From Nocardioides sp. 503 (GTDB lineage: Bacteria > Actinomycetota > Actinomycetes > Propionibacteriales > Nocardioidaceae), in assembly GCF_004522095.1 (NCBI RefSeq), contig NZ_SPUI01000002.1, forward strand, positions 620,001-684,000: a stretch of DNA of 64,000 nucleotides, written 5' to 3'. The notes below the pieces were generated by a model. It saw only the letters and a program-made list of their open reading frames with translations. It ran no database searches and had not been told where the DNA came from. Shown one piece after another: positions 53,139-62,302 of the stretch. A program made the position numbers and the translations under genes. Numbering within the stretch: the stretch's first letter is position 1; each line of letters opens with the position of its first letter.

Positions 53139-53172
53139 CTCCACCCGGCTCCACCCAGCTCCACAACTCCAC
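53139..53172 (-). repeat. Reverse-oriented GTGGAG repeats after mraZ
   Basis: CTCCAC occurs at 53139, 53149, 53159 and 53167, i.e. GTGGAG on the minus strand with 10, 10 and 8 bp spacing. GTGGAG is also the unit seen at 52623, 52633 and 52653 upstream of mraZ. It could be a second MraZ-binding site or an RNA segment complementary to the promoter repeats. Confidence 0.6.
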
Positions 53173-53175
53173 ATG

Positions 53176-53294
53176 GATCCGCAGGACGAGGTCTCTGGCC
53201 CGCTTCCTGTACTCGCCGAGTTCTGGGCACCTTCCCCGGCTCCAGAAAGCGGCACTTCCCTCGGGAAGCGGGCAGGGACCTGGTCCTGCGGATC
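53176..53294 (+). other. Long imperfect stem-loop between mraZ and rsmH
   Basis: GATCCGCAGGACGAGGTC (53176-53193) and GACCTGGTCCTGCGGATC (53277-53294) are inverted copies with one mismatch in 18. Inside, CCCGCTTCC (53199-53207) pairs with GGAAGCGGG (53264-53272), and a CTTCCC-TC-GGGAAG hairpin sits within the loop. No U-run follows, so it is not a simple terminator. It may be an mRNA structure affecting decay, processing or downstream translation. Confidence 0.6.
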
Positions 53295-53345
53295 ACCACC
53301 ACTTCCTCAGCAGCACGCACCAACTTCCAAGCGGGGTCGAAACCG

Positions 53346-53483
53346 ATGAGCGTCACACCTGTCACACCGGTCCGGAGGGTCCGCCACCAGGCGCGCGACG
53401 CCGCGGCCCTGATGACGTTCTCGGCGCTCACCTCGCTCGGCTTCGCCACGGTCTTCCTCCTGCTCGCCCACCTGGGCCGCTGA
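53346..53483 (+). CDS. Short membrane protein upstream of rsmH
   Basis: A 45-residue frame: [18 protein letters not shown], then one predicted membrane helix ([23 protein letters not shown]). The stop shares a base with the rsmH start (TGATG), as for other coupled pairs in this cluster, which supports translation. The Shine-Dalgarno is weak (AGCGGGG upstream). Small membrane proteins at this position may be part of the division machinery; no family is recognised. Confidence 0.6.
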   Translation: MSVTPVTPVRRVRHQARDAAALMTFSALTSLGFATVFLLLAHLGR

Positions 53484-54454
53484 TGGCCTCGCCCACCCAC
53501 GACCCCGTCCTCCTGGACCGGGTCGTCGCTCTGCTGGCCCCGTCCCTCGACCACACCGACGCCGTCCTGGTGGACGCCACGCTCGGCCTGGGCGGCCACA
53601 CCGAGGCGGTCCTGGCCCGCTGCGCCCTCGCGCGGGTCGTCGGCATCGACCGCGACCCGGCCGCGCTGGAGCTGGCCGGCCGCCGCCTCGCGCCGTACGG
53701 CGACCGGTTCACGGCCGTCCACGCGGTCTACGACGAGATCCCCGAGGTGCTCGCCGAGCTCGGGCTCGACGCCGTCGACGGGGTGTTCTTCGACCTCGGC
53801 GTCTCCTCCATGCAGCTCGACGTCCGGGAGCGGGGGTTCGCCTACGCCGTGGACGCGCCGCTGGACATGCGGATGGACGGCACCACCGGCCCGACGGCCG
53901 CCGACGTGCTCAACACCTACTCCGCCGCCGAGCTGACCCGGGTGCTGCGCGACTACGGCGAGGAGAAGTTCGCCCGCAAGATCGCCGGCGCCGTCGTCCG
54001 CCAGCGCGAGAGCGAGCCGTTCACCACCTCGGCCCGGCTGGTCGAGCTGCTCTACGCCGAGATCCCCGCACCGGCTCGCCGTACCGGCGGACACCCGGCC
54101 AAGCGGACCTTCCAGGCGCTGCGCATGGAGGTCAACGACGAGCTGGCCGTGCTGCGGCGCGCCGTGCCCGCCGCGATCGACGCGCTCGCGGTCGGGGGGC
54201 GCGTGGTCGTGGAGTCCTACCACTCCCTCGAGGACCGGCTCGTTAAGCAGGCGTTCACCGCCGTGACGCGCTCGCACGTGCCGGTCGACATGCCGTTCGT
54301 CCCCGAGGGCCACGAGCCGGAGCTCCGGCTGGTCACCCGCGGGGCCGAGCGCGCCGACGACACCGAGATCGCCGCCAACCCCCGCGCCGCGTCCGTCCGG
54401 CTGCGCGCCGTCGAACGAGTCCGTCCCCGCAGCACAGGCATTGGAGCCGCATAG
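53483..54454 (+). CDS. rsmH: 16S rRNA (cytosine-1402-N4)-methyltransferase
   Basis: Protein of 323 residues (MraW). SAM site [15 protein letters not shown], then [38 protein letters not shown] and PLDMRMD. C-terminal [14 protein letters not shown] with [15 protein letters not shown]. It methylates N4 of C1402 in the ribosomal P site. It is coupled to the short membrane ORF upstream and 2 bases before the ftsL-like gene. Confidence 0.96.
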   Translation: MASPTHDPVLLDRVVALLAPSLDHTDAVLVDATLGLGGHTEAVLARCALARVVGIDRDPAALELAGRRLAPYGDRFTAVHAVYDEIPEVLAELGLDAVDGVFFDLGVSSMQLDVRERGFAYAVDAPLDMRMDGTTGPTAADVLNTYSAAELTRVLRDYGEEKFARKIAGAVVRQRESEPFTTSARLVELLYAEIPAPARRTGGHPAKRTFQALRMEVNDELAVLRRAVPAAIDALAVGGRVVVESYHSLEDRLVKQAFTAVTRSHVPVDMPFVPEGHEPELRLVTRGAERADDTEIAANPRAASVRLRAVERVRPRSTGIGAA

Positions 54455-54456
54455 CC

Positions 54457-54939
54457 ATGAGCAGCAGCGCACCCGCATCCGTCCGGAGCCGACTCTCCTT
54501 CCCTGCGCGCGGCCTGGCGGAGGCCGCGGTCCAGCGGGCCCGGCTCACCGTCGTGCCCCGGCGCCGCACCCGCGCGCCGAAGGTGCCGTTCGTGACCCTG
54601 GTCAGCCTGCTGCTGCTCGCCGGCGTGGTGGGCCTGCTGCTCTTCAACACCTCGATGCAGCAGGCGGCCTTCACCACCACCGCGCTCCAGGACCAGGCCA
54701 CCACGCTGGCCGCGCGCCAGGCCGCCCTCGAGAGCGACATCGAGGAGCTGCGCGACCCCCAGCGCCTCGCCGAGGCCGCTCAGGAGGCCGGGATGGTGCC
54801 GTCCGGGCCGCCCCAGTTCCTGGACCTGGGGACCGGCCGGGTGGTCGGAGCCGCGGAGGCGGCGGCCGCTGACCCCCTCGACCTGAACCCCGACACCCCG
54901 GTCCGGCCGGGCGCCGGCCGGGCGGGCGGCAACAGGTGA
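54457..54939 (+). CDS. ftsL: FtsL-like septum protein
   Basis: Bitopic membrane protein of 160 residues. The basic cytoplasmic N-terminus ends VVPRRRTRAPK, followed by one helix (FVTLVSLLLLAGVVGLLLFN, about residues 47-67) and a short extracellular coiled coil (TTALQDQATTLAARQAALESDIEELRDPQRLAEAAQEAGMV). The tail is Ala/Pro/Gly-rich. Position between rsmH and the class B PBP identifies it as FtsL. The stop overlaps the pbpB GTG. Confidence 0.85.
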   Translation: MSSSAPASVRSRLSFPARGLAEAAVQRARLTVVPRRRTRAPKVPFVTLVSLLLLAGVVGLLLFNTSMQQAAFTTTALQDQATTLAARQAALESDIEELRDPQRLAEAAQEAGMVPSGPPQFLDLGTGRVVGAAEAAAADPLDLNPDTPVRPGAGRAGGNR

Positions 54940-56792
54940 GCCGCTCACGGCAGCAGCGCCTGCGCACGCGCGGGTCCTCCGAGCTCCGCATGCGGGCGGG
55001 CTTCGTCGTCATCGCGATGGTGCTGTCGCTCTTCGGCGCGCGCCTGGTGCAGCTGCAGGGCCTCGACCCCGAGCAGTACGCCGAGATGGCGGCCGCCGAC
55101 AGCACCGTGCCGGTCGTGCTCCCGGCCCAGCGCGGCGACATCCTCGACCGCAACGGCGAGCCCCTCGCCGACTCCGCCGACGGGCTCATGGTGGTGGCGG
55201 ACCCGGCCGTGACCGCGCAGCTGGCCCCCCAGCTGGCCAAGTTCCTCTCGACCCGGCTGGCCGTGGACTACTTCGACACCCTCGAGCGCCTGCGCGTCGA
55301 GGACAGTCGCTTCCAGTACATCGCCCGCCAGGTCCCCGCCAGCCTCGCGATGGAGGTGCTCGACGAGGCCAAGCGTCGCGCCGCCGCCGCCAAGGAGGAG
55401 GAGGAGCAGGCGCGCAAGGACAAGGACGCCGACGCCCGCGAGCAGGCCGAGGCCGTCGCCGACGCGTACGGCGGCCTGGCCACCCGCCGCGACCCCGTGC
55501 GGGTCTACCCCGGCCGCGACGTCGCGGCCAACCTGGTCGGCTTCCTCGGCACGCCCAACCCCGACGGCAGCGCCAAGCCCTCGGCCGGCTTCGAGGCGAC
55601 GTTCAACGACTACCTCGCCGGCACCGACGGCGAGGCCCGCTACCAGGTCGGCGCCGGGCACAAGATCCCGCTCGGCGACAACACGGTCACCGACGCCGTC
55701 GACGGCCGCGACCTGCGCACGACGCTCGACCGCGACCTGCAGTGGTACACCCAGCGGGTCCTGCGCCAGACCGTGCGGCAGTCGGGCGGCGAGTCCGGCA
55801 TCGCGGTGGTCATGGACACCCGCACCGGCGACGTCCTGGCCCTGGCCGACGACCCCACCTACGACGCCAGCAAGCCGCTCGAGGCCGACAAGTCCGACTA
55901 CAACTCCCGCGCCATGACCGACGTCTACGAGCCCGGCTCGGTCGAGAAGGTGCTCACCGTCGGCGCGCTCATCGACGCCGGCAAGGTCACCGCGCGCACC
56001 AAGCTGAAGGTGCCGGGCAGGCTGATGCGCCAGGACCGGCCCATCGGCGACTGGTTCGACCACGGCCTCATCAAGCTCACCCTGGCCGGCGTCATCGCCA
56101 AGTCCTCCAACATCGGCACGGTGCTGGCCGCCGACCGGTTCGAGGACGGCCAGCTGCGCGACTACCTCACCCGCTTCGGTCTCGGGCAGAAGACCGACAT
56201 CGGCGTGGGCGGCGAGACCGCCGGCATCCTGCCCGACGGCAGCCTGTGGACCAGCCAGACCGAGGACCGGATCGCCTTCGGGCAGTCGCTGTCGGTCAAC
56301 GCCGTGCAGATGACCGCCGCGGTCAACGCCATCGCCAACGGCGGCGTCCGGGTCGACCCCAGCCTGGTGCGCGGCACCGCCACGACCGACAAGGGTGCGA
56401 AGGTCGGCACGGACCTCACCACCACGCGCCGCGTCATCAGCGAGGACGCCGCGCGCCAGACCGCGCGGATGATGGAGCGCGTCCTGGACCCCGAGGTCGG
56501 CGTCGCGCCCGGTGCGGCCGTCCCGGGCTACCGCGTCGCCGGCAAGACCGGCACCGCGCAGCGCGCCGTCGAGGGCGGCGGCTACGAGGGCACCACGGTG
56601 TCCTTCGCCGGCTTCGCCCCGGCCGACGACCCGCGCTTCACGATCTACGTCGTGGTGCAGGACCCCAAGACCGGTGGCGGTGGCTCCGTCGGCGGCCCCG
56701 CCTTCGCCAAGCTCATGAGCTACGCGCTGCGCCGCTACGCGGTGCCGCCGACGGGCACCCCGGCCTCCCGGCTGCCCGTCGAGTGGAGATGA
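54936..56792 (+). CDS. pbpB: Class B penicillin-binding protein (FtsI/PBP2)
   Basis: Septal transpeptidase of 618 residues. One N-terminal helix (FVVIAMVLSLFGARLVQL) leads to the dimerisation region RGDILDRNGEPLADS. The transpeptidase motifs are SxxK in EPGSVEKVLT, SxN in SSNIGT and KTG in VAGKTGTAQ. About residues 147-178 form an unusual charged insertion (AKEEEEQARKDKDADAREQ). No PASTA repeats. The GTG overlaps the ftsL stop. It probably works with FtsW downstream. Confidence 0.95.
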   Translation: MSRSRQQRLRTRGSSELRMRAGFVVIAMVLSLFGARLVQLQGLDPEQYAEMAAADSTVPVVLPAQRGDILDRNGEPLADSADGLMVVADPAVTAQLAPQLAKFLSTRLAVDYFDTLERLRVEDSRFQYIARQVPASLAMEVLDEAKRRAAAAKEEEEQARKDKDADAREQAEAVADAYGGLATRRDPVRVYPGRDVAANLVGFLGTPNPDGSAKPSAGFEATFNDYLAGTDGEARYQVGAGHKIPLGDNTVTDAVDGRDLRTTLDRDLQWYTQRVLRQTVRQSGGESGIAVVMDTRTGDVLALADDPTYDASKPLEADKSDYNSRAMTDVYEPGSVEKVLTVGALIDAGKVTARTKLKVPGRLMRQDRPIGDWFDHGLIKLTLAGVIAKSSNIGTVLAADRFEDGQLRDYLTRFGLGQKTDIGVGGETAGILPDGSLWTSQTEDRIAFGQSLSVNAVQMTAAVNAIANGGVRVDPSLVRGTATTDKGAKVGTDLTTTRRVISEDAARQTARMMERVLDPEVGVAPGAAVPGYRVAGKTGTAQRAVEGGGYEGTTVSFAGFAPADDPRFTIYVVVQDPKTGGGGSVGGPAFAKLMSYALRRYAVPPTGTPASRLPVEWR

Positions 56793-58345
56793 GCGATGAT
56801 CGTCCGGTGGCCACCCGACCCCTGCACCCCGAGGTCGCCGACCTCGCGGACGTCGTCGCCTGGCTGAGCGGGACCGACCGGGTCGAGACCGTCGGCGAGG
56901 TCACCGGCGTCGCCGTGACCGGGATGTCGCTGAGCTCCCAGCGGGTCCGCCCCGGTGACCTCTACGCCGCCCTGCCCGGCACCCGCGCGCACGGCATCAG
57001 CTTCGCCGCGGCCGCGGTGGGCGCCGGCGCGGTCGCGGTGCTCACCGACCCCGCCGGGGCGGCCGCCGCGGCGGCGGACCCGGCGCTCGGCGTACCCCTG
57101 GTCGTGGTCGAGCGCCCGCGCGAGGTGCTCGGCCGCCTGGCCGCCCGCCTCTACGGCGACCCGGCCACCGCGCTGCGGATGATCGGCGTGACCGGGACCC
57201 AGGGCAAGACCACCACGACCCGCCTGGCCGTCGACGGCCTCGAGCGCGCCGGCATCAGGGCCGCGGTGGTCGGCACCGTCGGCACCCGCATCGACGGCGT
57301 CGACATCAAGACCTCGCTGACGACCCCGGAGGCGCCCGACCTCCACGGGCTGTTCGCCCTCATGCGCGAGCGGGCGGTCGAGGCCTGCGCCATGGAGGTC
57401 TCCAGCCACGCCCTCGTGCTCGGCCGGGTCGACGGCGTCGTCTTCGACGTCGCGGTCTTCCTCAACCTGGGCCGCGACCACCTCGACTTCCACGCCGACG
57501 TCGAGGACTACTACGCCGCCAAGGCCTCGCTCTTCACCCCCGAGCGCGCCCGCCTGGCGCTGGTCAACCTCGACGACGAGCACGGGCGCCGCCTGGCATC
57601 GGAGACCGCGATCCCGGTCCGGACGATGTCGTCGGCCGGGCGCGACGCCGACTGGCGCGCGGTCGACGTCGACCTGCGGGCCGACGGCTCCTCCTTCACG
57701 GTCCTCGGTCCGGCGGGGCTGAGCGTCCCGGCCGGGTGCCCGGTGCCCGGCGACTTCAACGTCGCCAACACCCTGGCCGCGGTCGCCGCCTGCGCCGAGG
57801 CCGGGCTGGACGCGACTGCCGTCGCCGCCGGCATCCGCGACGGCGCCGGGGTGCCCGGCCGCTTCGAGCGCGTCGACGAGGGCCAGGACTTCGTGGTCGT
57901 CGTCGACTACGCCCACAAGCCCGACGCCGTCGACGCGGCGATCCGCACGCTGCGCGCCCTGACGCAGGGCCGCGTCATCGTGGTGCTGGGCGCCGGCGGC
58001 GACCGCGACCCCGGCAAGCGCCCGCTGATGGCGGGCATCGCGGCTCGCCTCGCGGACGTCCTCATCGTGACCGATGACAACCCGCGCACCGAGGACCCCG
58101 CCGCGATCCGGGCCGCCATGCTGGCCGGGGTCGAGCCCGGGGGCGCGGAGGTCGTGGAGGTGGGCGACCGGCGGGCCGCGATCCACGAGGCCGTCTCCCG
58201 AGCCCGTCCCGGTGACATCGTGCTGGTCGCGGGCAAGGGCCACGAGACCGGCCAGAAGATCCTCGACGTGGTGCACCCCTTCGACGACCGGGTGGTCGTG
58301 CGCGAGGCGCTGGCGGCGCGGCACCCCCACGGGGCGGCCCGATGA
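56789..58345 (+). CDS. murE: UDP-MurNAc-tripeptide ligase (diaminopimelate-adding)
   Basis: Mur ligase of 518 residues. ATP loop VTGTQGKTTTTRL (near residue 133), then SSHALVLGRVDG, NLGRDHLDFH and a C-terminal VVVDYAHKPDAVDAAIRTL. The substrate motif DNPRTEDP has Arg, as in DAP-adding MurE, not Lys-adding enzymes. Nocardioides uses the LL-isomer, so that isomer is plausible here. The ATG overlaps the pbpB stop (ATGA). Confidence 0.95.
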   Translation: MSDDRPVATRPLHPEVADLADVVAWLSGTDRVETVGEVTGVAVTGMSLSSQRVRPGDLYAALPGTRAHGISFAAAAVGAGAVAVLTDPAGAAAAAADPALGVPLVVVERPREVLGRLAARLYGDPATALRMIGVTGTQGKTTTTRLAVDGLERAGIRAAVVGTVGTRIDGVDIKTSLTTPEAPDLHGLFALMRERAVEACAMEVSSHALVLGRVDGVVFDVAVFLNLGRDHLDFHADVEDYYAAKASLFTPERARLALVNLDDEHGRRLASETAIPVRTMSSAGRDADWRAVDVDLRADGSSFTVLGPAGLSVPAGCPVPGDFNVANTLAAVAACAEAGLDATAVAAGIRDGAGVPGRFERVDEGQDFVVVVDYAHKPDAVDAAIRTLRALTQGRVIVVLGAGGDRDPGKRPLMAGIAARLADVLIVTDDNPRTEDPAAIRAAMLAGVEPGGAEVVEVGDRRAAIHEAVSRARPGDIVLVAGKGHETGQKILDVVHPFDDRVVVREALAARHPHGAAR

Positions 58346-59730
58346 TCGCGATGACGCTGGCCGAGGTCGCGGCCGCCGTCGGGGGAGAGGTGCACGGTGA
58401 CCCCGCGCTGCTCGTCACCGGTCCGGCGTACGTCGACAACCGCACGCCTGTCGCCGACGGGCTCTTCGTCGCGGTGGTGGGGGAGCGGGTCGACGGCCAC
58501 GACTACGCCGACGGCGCGCACGCGGTGCTGGGCAGCCGGCCGACCGCCGTGCCGACCGTCGTCGTGCCGGACCCCGTGGTCGCCCTCGGCCGCCTCGCCC
58601 GCCACGTGCTCGACACCCTGGGCACGCCCGTGCTCGCGCTCACCGGCTCGCAGGGCAAGACCGGCACCAAGGACTACCTCGCACACGTGCTGGCCGCCGC
58701 CGGCCCGACCGTGGCGACCCTGGCCAACAACAACAACGAGCTCGGCGTCCCCCTGACCGTGCTGCGCGCCGACCCCACCACCGCCCACGTCGTCGTCGAG
58801 ATGGGCGCCCGCGGCGTGGGCCACATCGCCTACCTGTGCGACATCGCGCCGCCCACGGTCGGAGCGGTCCTCAACGTGGGCACGGCCCACATCGGCGAGT
58901 TCGGCAGCCGCGAGGCGATCGCCCGCGCCAAGGGCGAGCTGGTCGAGGCACTCGCGCCCACCGGCACCGCGGTCCTCAACGCCGACGACCCCCTGACCGC
59001 CGCCATGTCCGGGCGCACGCGCGCCGCCACGCTCACCTTCGGGGAGACCGGCGACGTCGCCTGGCGCGAGGTGCGGCTCGACGAGCTCGGGCGGCCGCGC
59101 TTCGAGCTGGGCCACGCGGGCCACTGGGTGCCGGTCGCGCTGACCCAGTCGGGCGCCCACCAGGTGCCCAACGCTGCCGCCGCCGTGGCGATGGCGACGG
59201 CGGCGGGCATGCCCTTCGCCGAGGCGGCCGCGGCCCTGGACGGTGCCAGGTCCGCCTCGCCCTGGCGGATGGAGCTGCACGAGCGCGCCGACGGCCTGCT
59301 GGTCGTCAACGACGCCTACAACGCCAACCCGGCCTCGATGGCCGCCGCGATCGACGCCCTCGCGGCGATCGGCGCGCGGGCCGGCCGCCGTACGGTCGCG
59401 GTGCTCGGCGAGATGCGCGAGCTCGGCGCCGACGCGCAGGCCGGGCACCACGACGTGGGCCGCGCCGCCGCCGCGGCGGGGCTCGACGTGATCCTCGTCA
59501 TCGGCGAGGCCGCTCGCGGCATCGCCGAGGGCGCGCGGACGGCGCCTGGATGGCAAGGTGAGGTCATCGTCACGGCGGGGCGGAGCGACGCACTCGCCTG
59601 GTTGCGGGAGAATGCCGTGGCCCGGGACGTCGTCCTGGTCAAGGCCTCACGGGGGGCCGCTCTCGAGGTGGTGGCCGACGGCCTGCTGGACACCGGGGGA
59701 ACGACAGCGGAAGGAGGTGCCACACGATGA
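58342..59730 (+). CDS. murF: UDP-MurNAc-tripeptide:D-Ala-D-Ala ligase
   Basis: Mur ligase of 462 residues adding the D-Ala-D-Ala dipeptide. N-terminal [18 protein letters not shown] loop [31 protein letters not shown] and [18 protein letters not shown]. Start and stop both overlap neighbours by 4 bases, giving a tightly coupled murE-murF-mraY run. Confidence 0.95.
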   Translation: MIAMTLAEVAAAVGGEVHGDPALLVTGPAYVDNRTPVADGLFVAVVGERVDGHDYADGAHAVLGSRPTAVPTVVVPDPVVALGRLARHVLDTLGTPVLALTGSQGKTGTKDYLAHVLAAAGPTVATLANNNNELGVPLTVLRADPTTAHVVVEMGARGVGHIAYLCDIAPPTVGAVLNVGTAHIGEFGSREAIARAKGELVEALAPTGTAVLNADDPLTAAMSGRTRAATLTFGETGDVAWREVRLDELGRPRFELGHAGHWVPVALTQSGAHQVPNAAAAVAMATAAGMPFAEAAAALDGARSASPWRMELHERADGLLVVNDAYNANPASMAAAIDALAAIGARAGRRTVAVLGEMRELGADAQAGHHDVGRAAAAAGLDVILVIGEAARGIAEGARTAPGWQGEVIVTAGRSDALAWLRENAVARDVVLVKASRGAALEVVADGLLDTGGTTAEGGATR

Positions 59731-60812
59731 GAGCGATCCTGCTCGGCGGCGGCGTGGCCCTACTCGTGTCGCTGCTCGGCACCCGCGTGGCGATCACCTA
59801 CTTCACGCGGTGGGGCTACGGCCAGGAGATCCGCGACGACGGGCCGACCAGCCACCACACCAAGCGCGGCACGCCCACGATGGGCGGCGTGGTCATCATC
59901 CTGGCCACGGTGCTCGGCTACGGCGCCGCCAAGCTGATCACGATGGACGCGCCCTCGGCCTCCGCGCTGCTGCTGCTGTTCCTCTTCGTGGGGATGGGCC
60001 TCGTGGGCTTCCTCGACGACTACATCAAGATCTCGCGCCAGCGCAGCCTCGGCCTGCGCAGCAAGGCCAAGATGGCCGGCCAGACCGTGGTCGCCGTGGT
60101 CTTCGGCGTCCTCGCCCTCTCGCCCTGGCTCGAGGACGGCAACGGCCGGACCCCCGCCTCGGAGAAGGTGTCGTTCCTGCGCGAGATCGACTGGCTCGCG
60201 CTGCCGATGATCGTGGCCATCGCGCTGATCTGGCTGATCGTCACGGCCACCAGCAACGGCGTCAACCTCACCGACGGCCTCGACGGGCTCGCCACGGGCG
60301 CCAGCGTGATGGTGTTCGGCGCCTACATGCTGGTCAACATCTGGCAGAGCAACCAGTCGTGCCAGCTCGACCCCAGCGGCCTCTGCTACAACGTCCGCGA
60401 CCCCCTCGACCTGGCGGTCATCGCGGCCGCCGTCACCGGCGCCTGCTTCGGGTTCCTGTGGTGGAACGCCGCACCGGCCGCGATCTTCATGGGCGACACC
60501 GGCTCGCTGGCCCTGGGCGGCGCGCTGGCCGGCTTCGCGATCCTCACCCGCACCGAGCTGCTGCTGGTCATCCTGGGCGGGCTCTTCGTCCTCGAGACGT
60601 TCTCGGTGATGCTGCAGGTGACCTGGTTCAAGACCACCAAGCGGCTCACCGGCACCGGGCGCCGGGTCTTCCGGATCGCCCCCATCCACCACCACTTCGA
60701 GATGCTCGGCTGGGAGCAGGTGACCGTGGTGATTCGGTTCTGGATCATCACCGGGCTCTTCGTGGCCACCGGCCTGGGCGTCTTCTACGCCGAGTGGGTG
60801 GCACGGCTCTAG
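59727..60812 (+). CDS. mraY: Phospho-N-acetylmuramoyl-pentapeptide transferase
   Basis: Membrane enzyme of 361 residues with about ten helices that makes lipid I from UDP-MurNAc-pentapeptide and undecaprenyl phosphate. [27 protein letters not shown] (catalytic Asp pair), [20 protein letters not shown] and [12 protein letters not shown] are present. The stop shares a base with the murD GTG (TAGTG). Confidence 0.96.
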   Translation: MRAILLGGGVALLVSLLGTRVAITYFTRWGYGQEIRDDGPTSHHTKRGTPTMGGVVIILATVLGYGAAKLITMDAPSASALLLLFLFVGMGLVGFLDDYIKISRQRSLGLRSKAKMAGQTVVAVVFGVLALSPWLEDGNGRTPASEKVSFLREIDWLALPMIVAIALIWLIVTATSNGVNLTDGLDGLATGASVMVFGAYMLVNIWQSNQSCQLDPSGLCYNVRDPLDLAVIAAAVTGACFGFLWWNAAPAAIFMGDTGSLALGGALAGFAILTRTELLLVILGGLFVLETFSVMLQVTWFKTTKRLTGTGRRVFRIAPIHHHFEMLGWEQVTVVIRFWIITGLFVATGLGVFYAEWVARL

Positions 60813-62290
60813 TGGACATCGACGACCTGGGCCGCCACGACTCCTGGGAGGGGGTCCGAGCGGTCGTCGCCGGCTTCGGGGTGTCCGGCTTCGCCGCGGC
60901 CGACAACCTGACCCACCTCGGCGCGAGCGTGACCGCACTGGCCGAGGGCGCGCGCAACGCCGAGGAGCTCGAGAAGGCCGAGCTGCTGGAGATCCTGGGC
61001 GCCCGCGTCCTTCTGCACGAGGGGGCGACGGCGACGCTCCCCGACGACGTGGACCTCGTGGTCACCTCGCCGGGCTTCCGGCCCGACGCCCCCCTGCTGG
61101 TGCAGGCGCAGGAGCGCGGCATCCCGGTCTGGGGCGAGGTGGAGCTGGCCTGGCGCCTGCGCGACCCGGCCCACGACACCCCCTGGCTGTGCGTGACCGG
61201 CACCAACGGCAAGACCACGACCGTGCAGATGCTCGACGCGATCCTGCGCGCGGCGGGCCTGCGCAGCCGGGCCGTCGGCAACGTCGGCACGCCGATCGTC
61301 GAGGCGGTCATGGACCCCGAGCCCTACGACGTGCTGGCCGTCGAGCTCTCCAGCTTCCAGCTGCACTACACGCACTCGATGAGCCCGCAGGCCGCGGCGG
61401 TGCTCAACGTCGCCGAGGACCACCTCGACTGGTACACCGGCCCCTCGGGGATGGACGACTACGTCGCCGACAAGGGCCGCATCTACGAGCGCACCCAGCT
61501 GGCCTGCGTCTACAACGTCGCCGACCCCGTCACCGAGCGGCTGGTCCGGGAGGCCGACGTCGTCGAGGGCGCCCGGGCGGTGGGCTTCACGCTCGGCACG
61601 CCGGGCGTGGGGATGGTCGGGCTGGTGGAGGACATCCTCGCCGACCGGGCCTTCGTCGAGCAGCGCGGGAGCAGCGCCGCCGAGCTGTGCACGGTCGGCG
61701 ACCTCGCCTCGGAGGCGCCCCACTTCGTGCAGAACGCGCTGGCCGCCGCGGCGCTGGCCCGCGCCCACGGCGTGAGCCAGGCCGCCGTGCGCGACGGCCT
61801 GCGCGGCTTCCGCCCCGACGGCCACCGCATCGCGCTCGTCGCCGAGCAGGACGGCATCCGCTGGGTCGACGACTCCAAGGCGACCAACCCGCACGCCGCG
61901 CAGTCCTCGCTGCTGGCCTACGACCCCGTCGTGTGGGTCGCCGGGGGCCTGGCCAAGGGCGCCCGCTTCGACGACCTCGTGCAGGCCGCACGCGACCGGC
62001 TCAAGGGCGTCGTGCTGATCGGCCGCGACCGCCAGGTCATCGCCGAGGCGCTTTCGCGACACGCACCCGATGTGCGGGTGATCGCCGTGGACGGCGGCGA
62101 GACTGGGGCGCAGGACGATGGACGGGCCCTGATGGGGCGTGTCGTGGACGCGGCCGCCGGCCTGGCCGGCGCCGGGGACACGGTGCTCCTCGCACCAGGA
62201 TGCGCCTCGATGGACCAGTTCACGAGCTATGCGGCGCGAGGCGATGCCTTCGCCGCGGCAGTCCGGGACCGGCTCGACGACCAGCGCTAG
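60812..62290 (+). CDS. murD: UDP-MurNAc-L-alanine:D-glutamate ligase
   Basis: Mur ligase of 492 residues. N-terminal VVAGFGVSGFAAADNL, ATP loop CVTGTNGKTTTVQML, ELSSFQLHYTHSM, NVAEDHLDWY, DDSKATNPHA and LLAPGCASMDQF. It starts at GTG 60812, one base overlapping the mraY stop. Gene order murD-ftsW-murG is standard. Confidence 0.95.
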   Translation: MDIDDLGRHDSWEGVRAVVAGFGVSGFAAADNLTHLGASVTALAEGARNAEELEKAELLEILGARVLLHEGATATLPDDVDLVVTSPGFRPDAPLLVQAQERGIPVWGEVELAWRLRDPAHDTPWLCVTGTNGKTTTVQMLDAILRAAGLRSRAVGNVGTPIVEAVMDPEPYDVLAVELSSFQLHYTHSMSPQAAAVLNVAEDHLDWYTGPSGMDDYVADKGRIYERTQLACVYNVADPVTERLVREADVVEGARAVGFTLGTPGVGMVGLVEDILADRAFVEQRGSSAAELCTVGDLASEAPHFVQNALAAAALARAHGVSQAAVRDGLRGFRPDGHRIALVAEQDGIRWVDDSKATNPHAAQSSLLAYDPVVWVAGGLAKGARFDDLVQAARDRLKGVVLIGRDRQVIAEALSRHAPDVRVIAVDGGETGAQDDGRALMGRVVDAAAGLAGAGDTVLLAPGCASMDQFTSYAARGDAFAAAVRDRLDDQR

Positions 62291-62302
62291 GAGGGGTGGG
62301 AC

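Noticed and set aside
53176..53294. Insertion-sequence or transposon end interpretation of the inverted repeat
   Set aside because: The repeat encloses only 83 bases, with no transposase and no target duplication seen.
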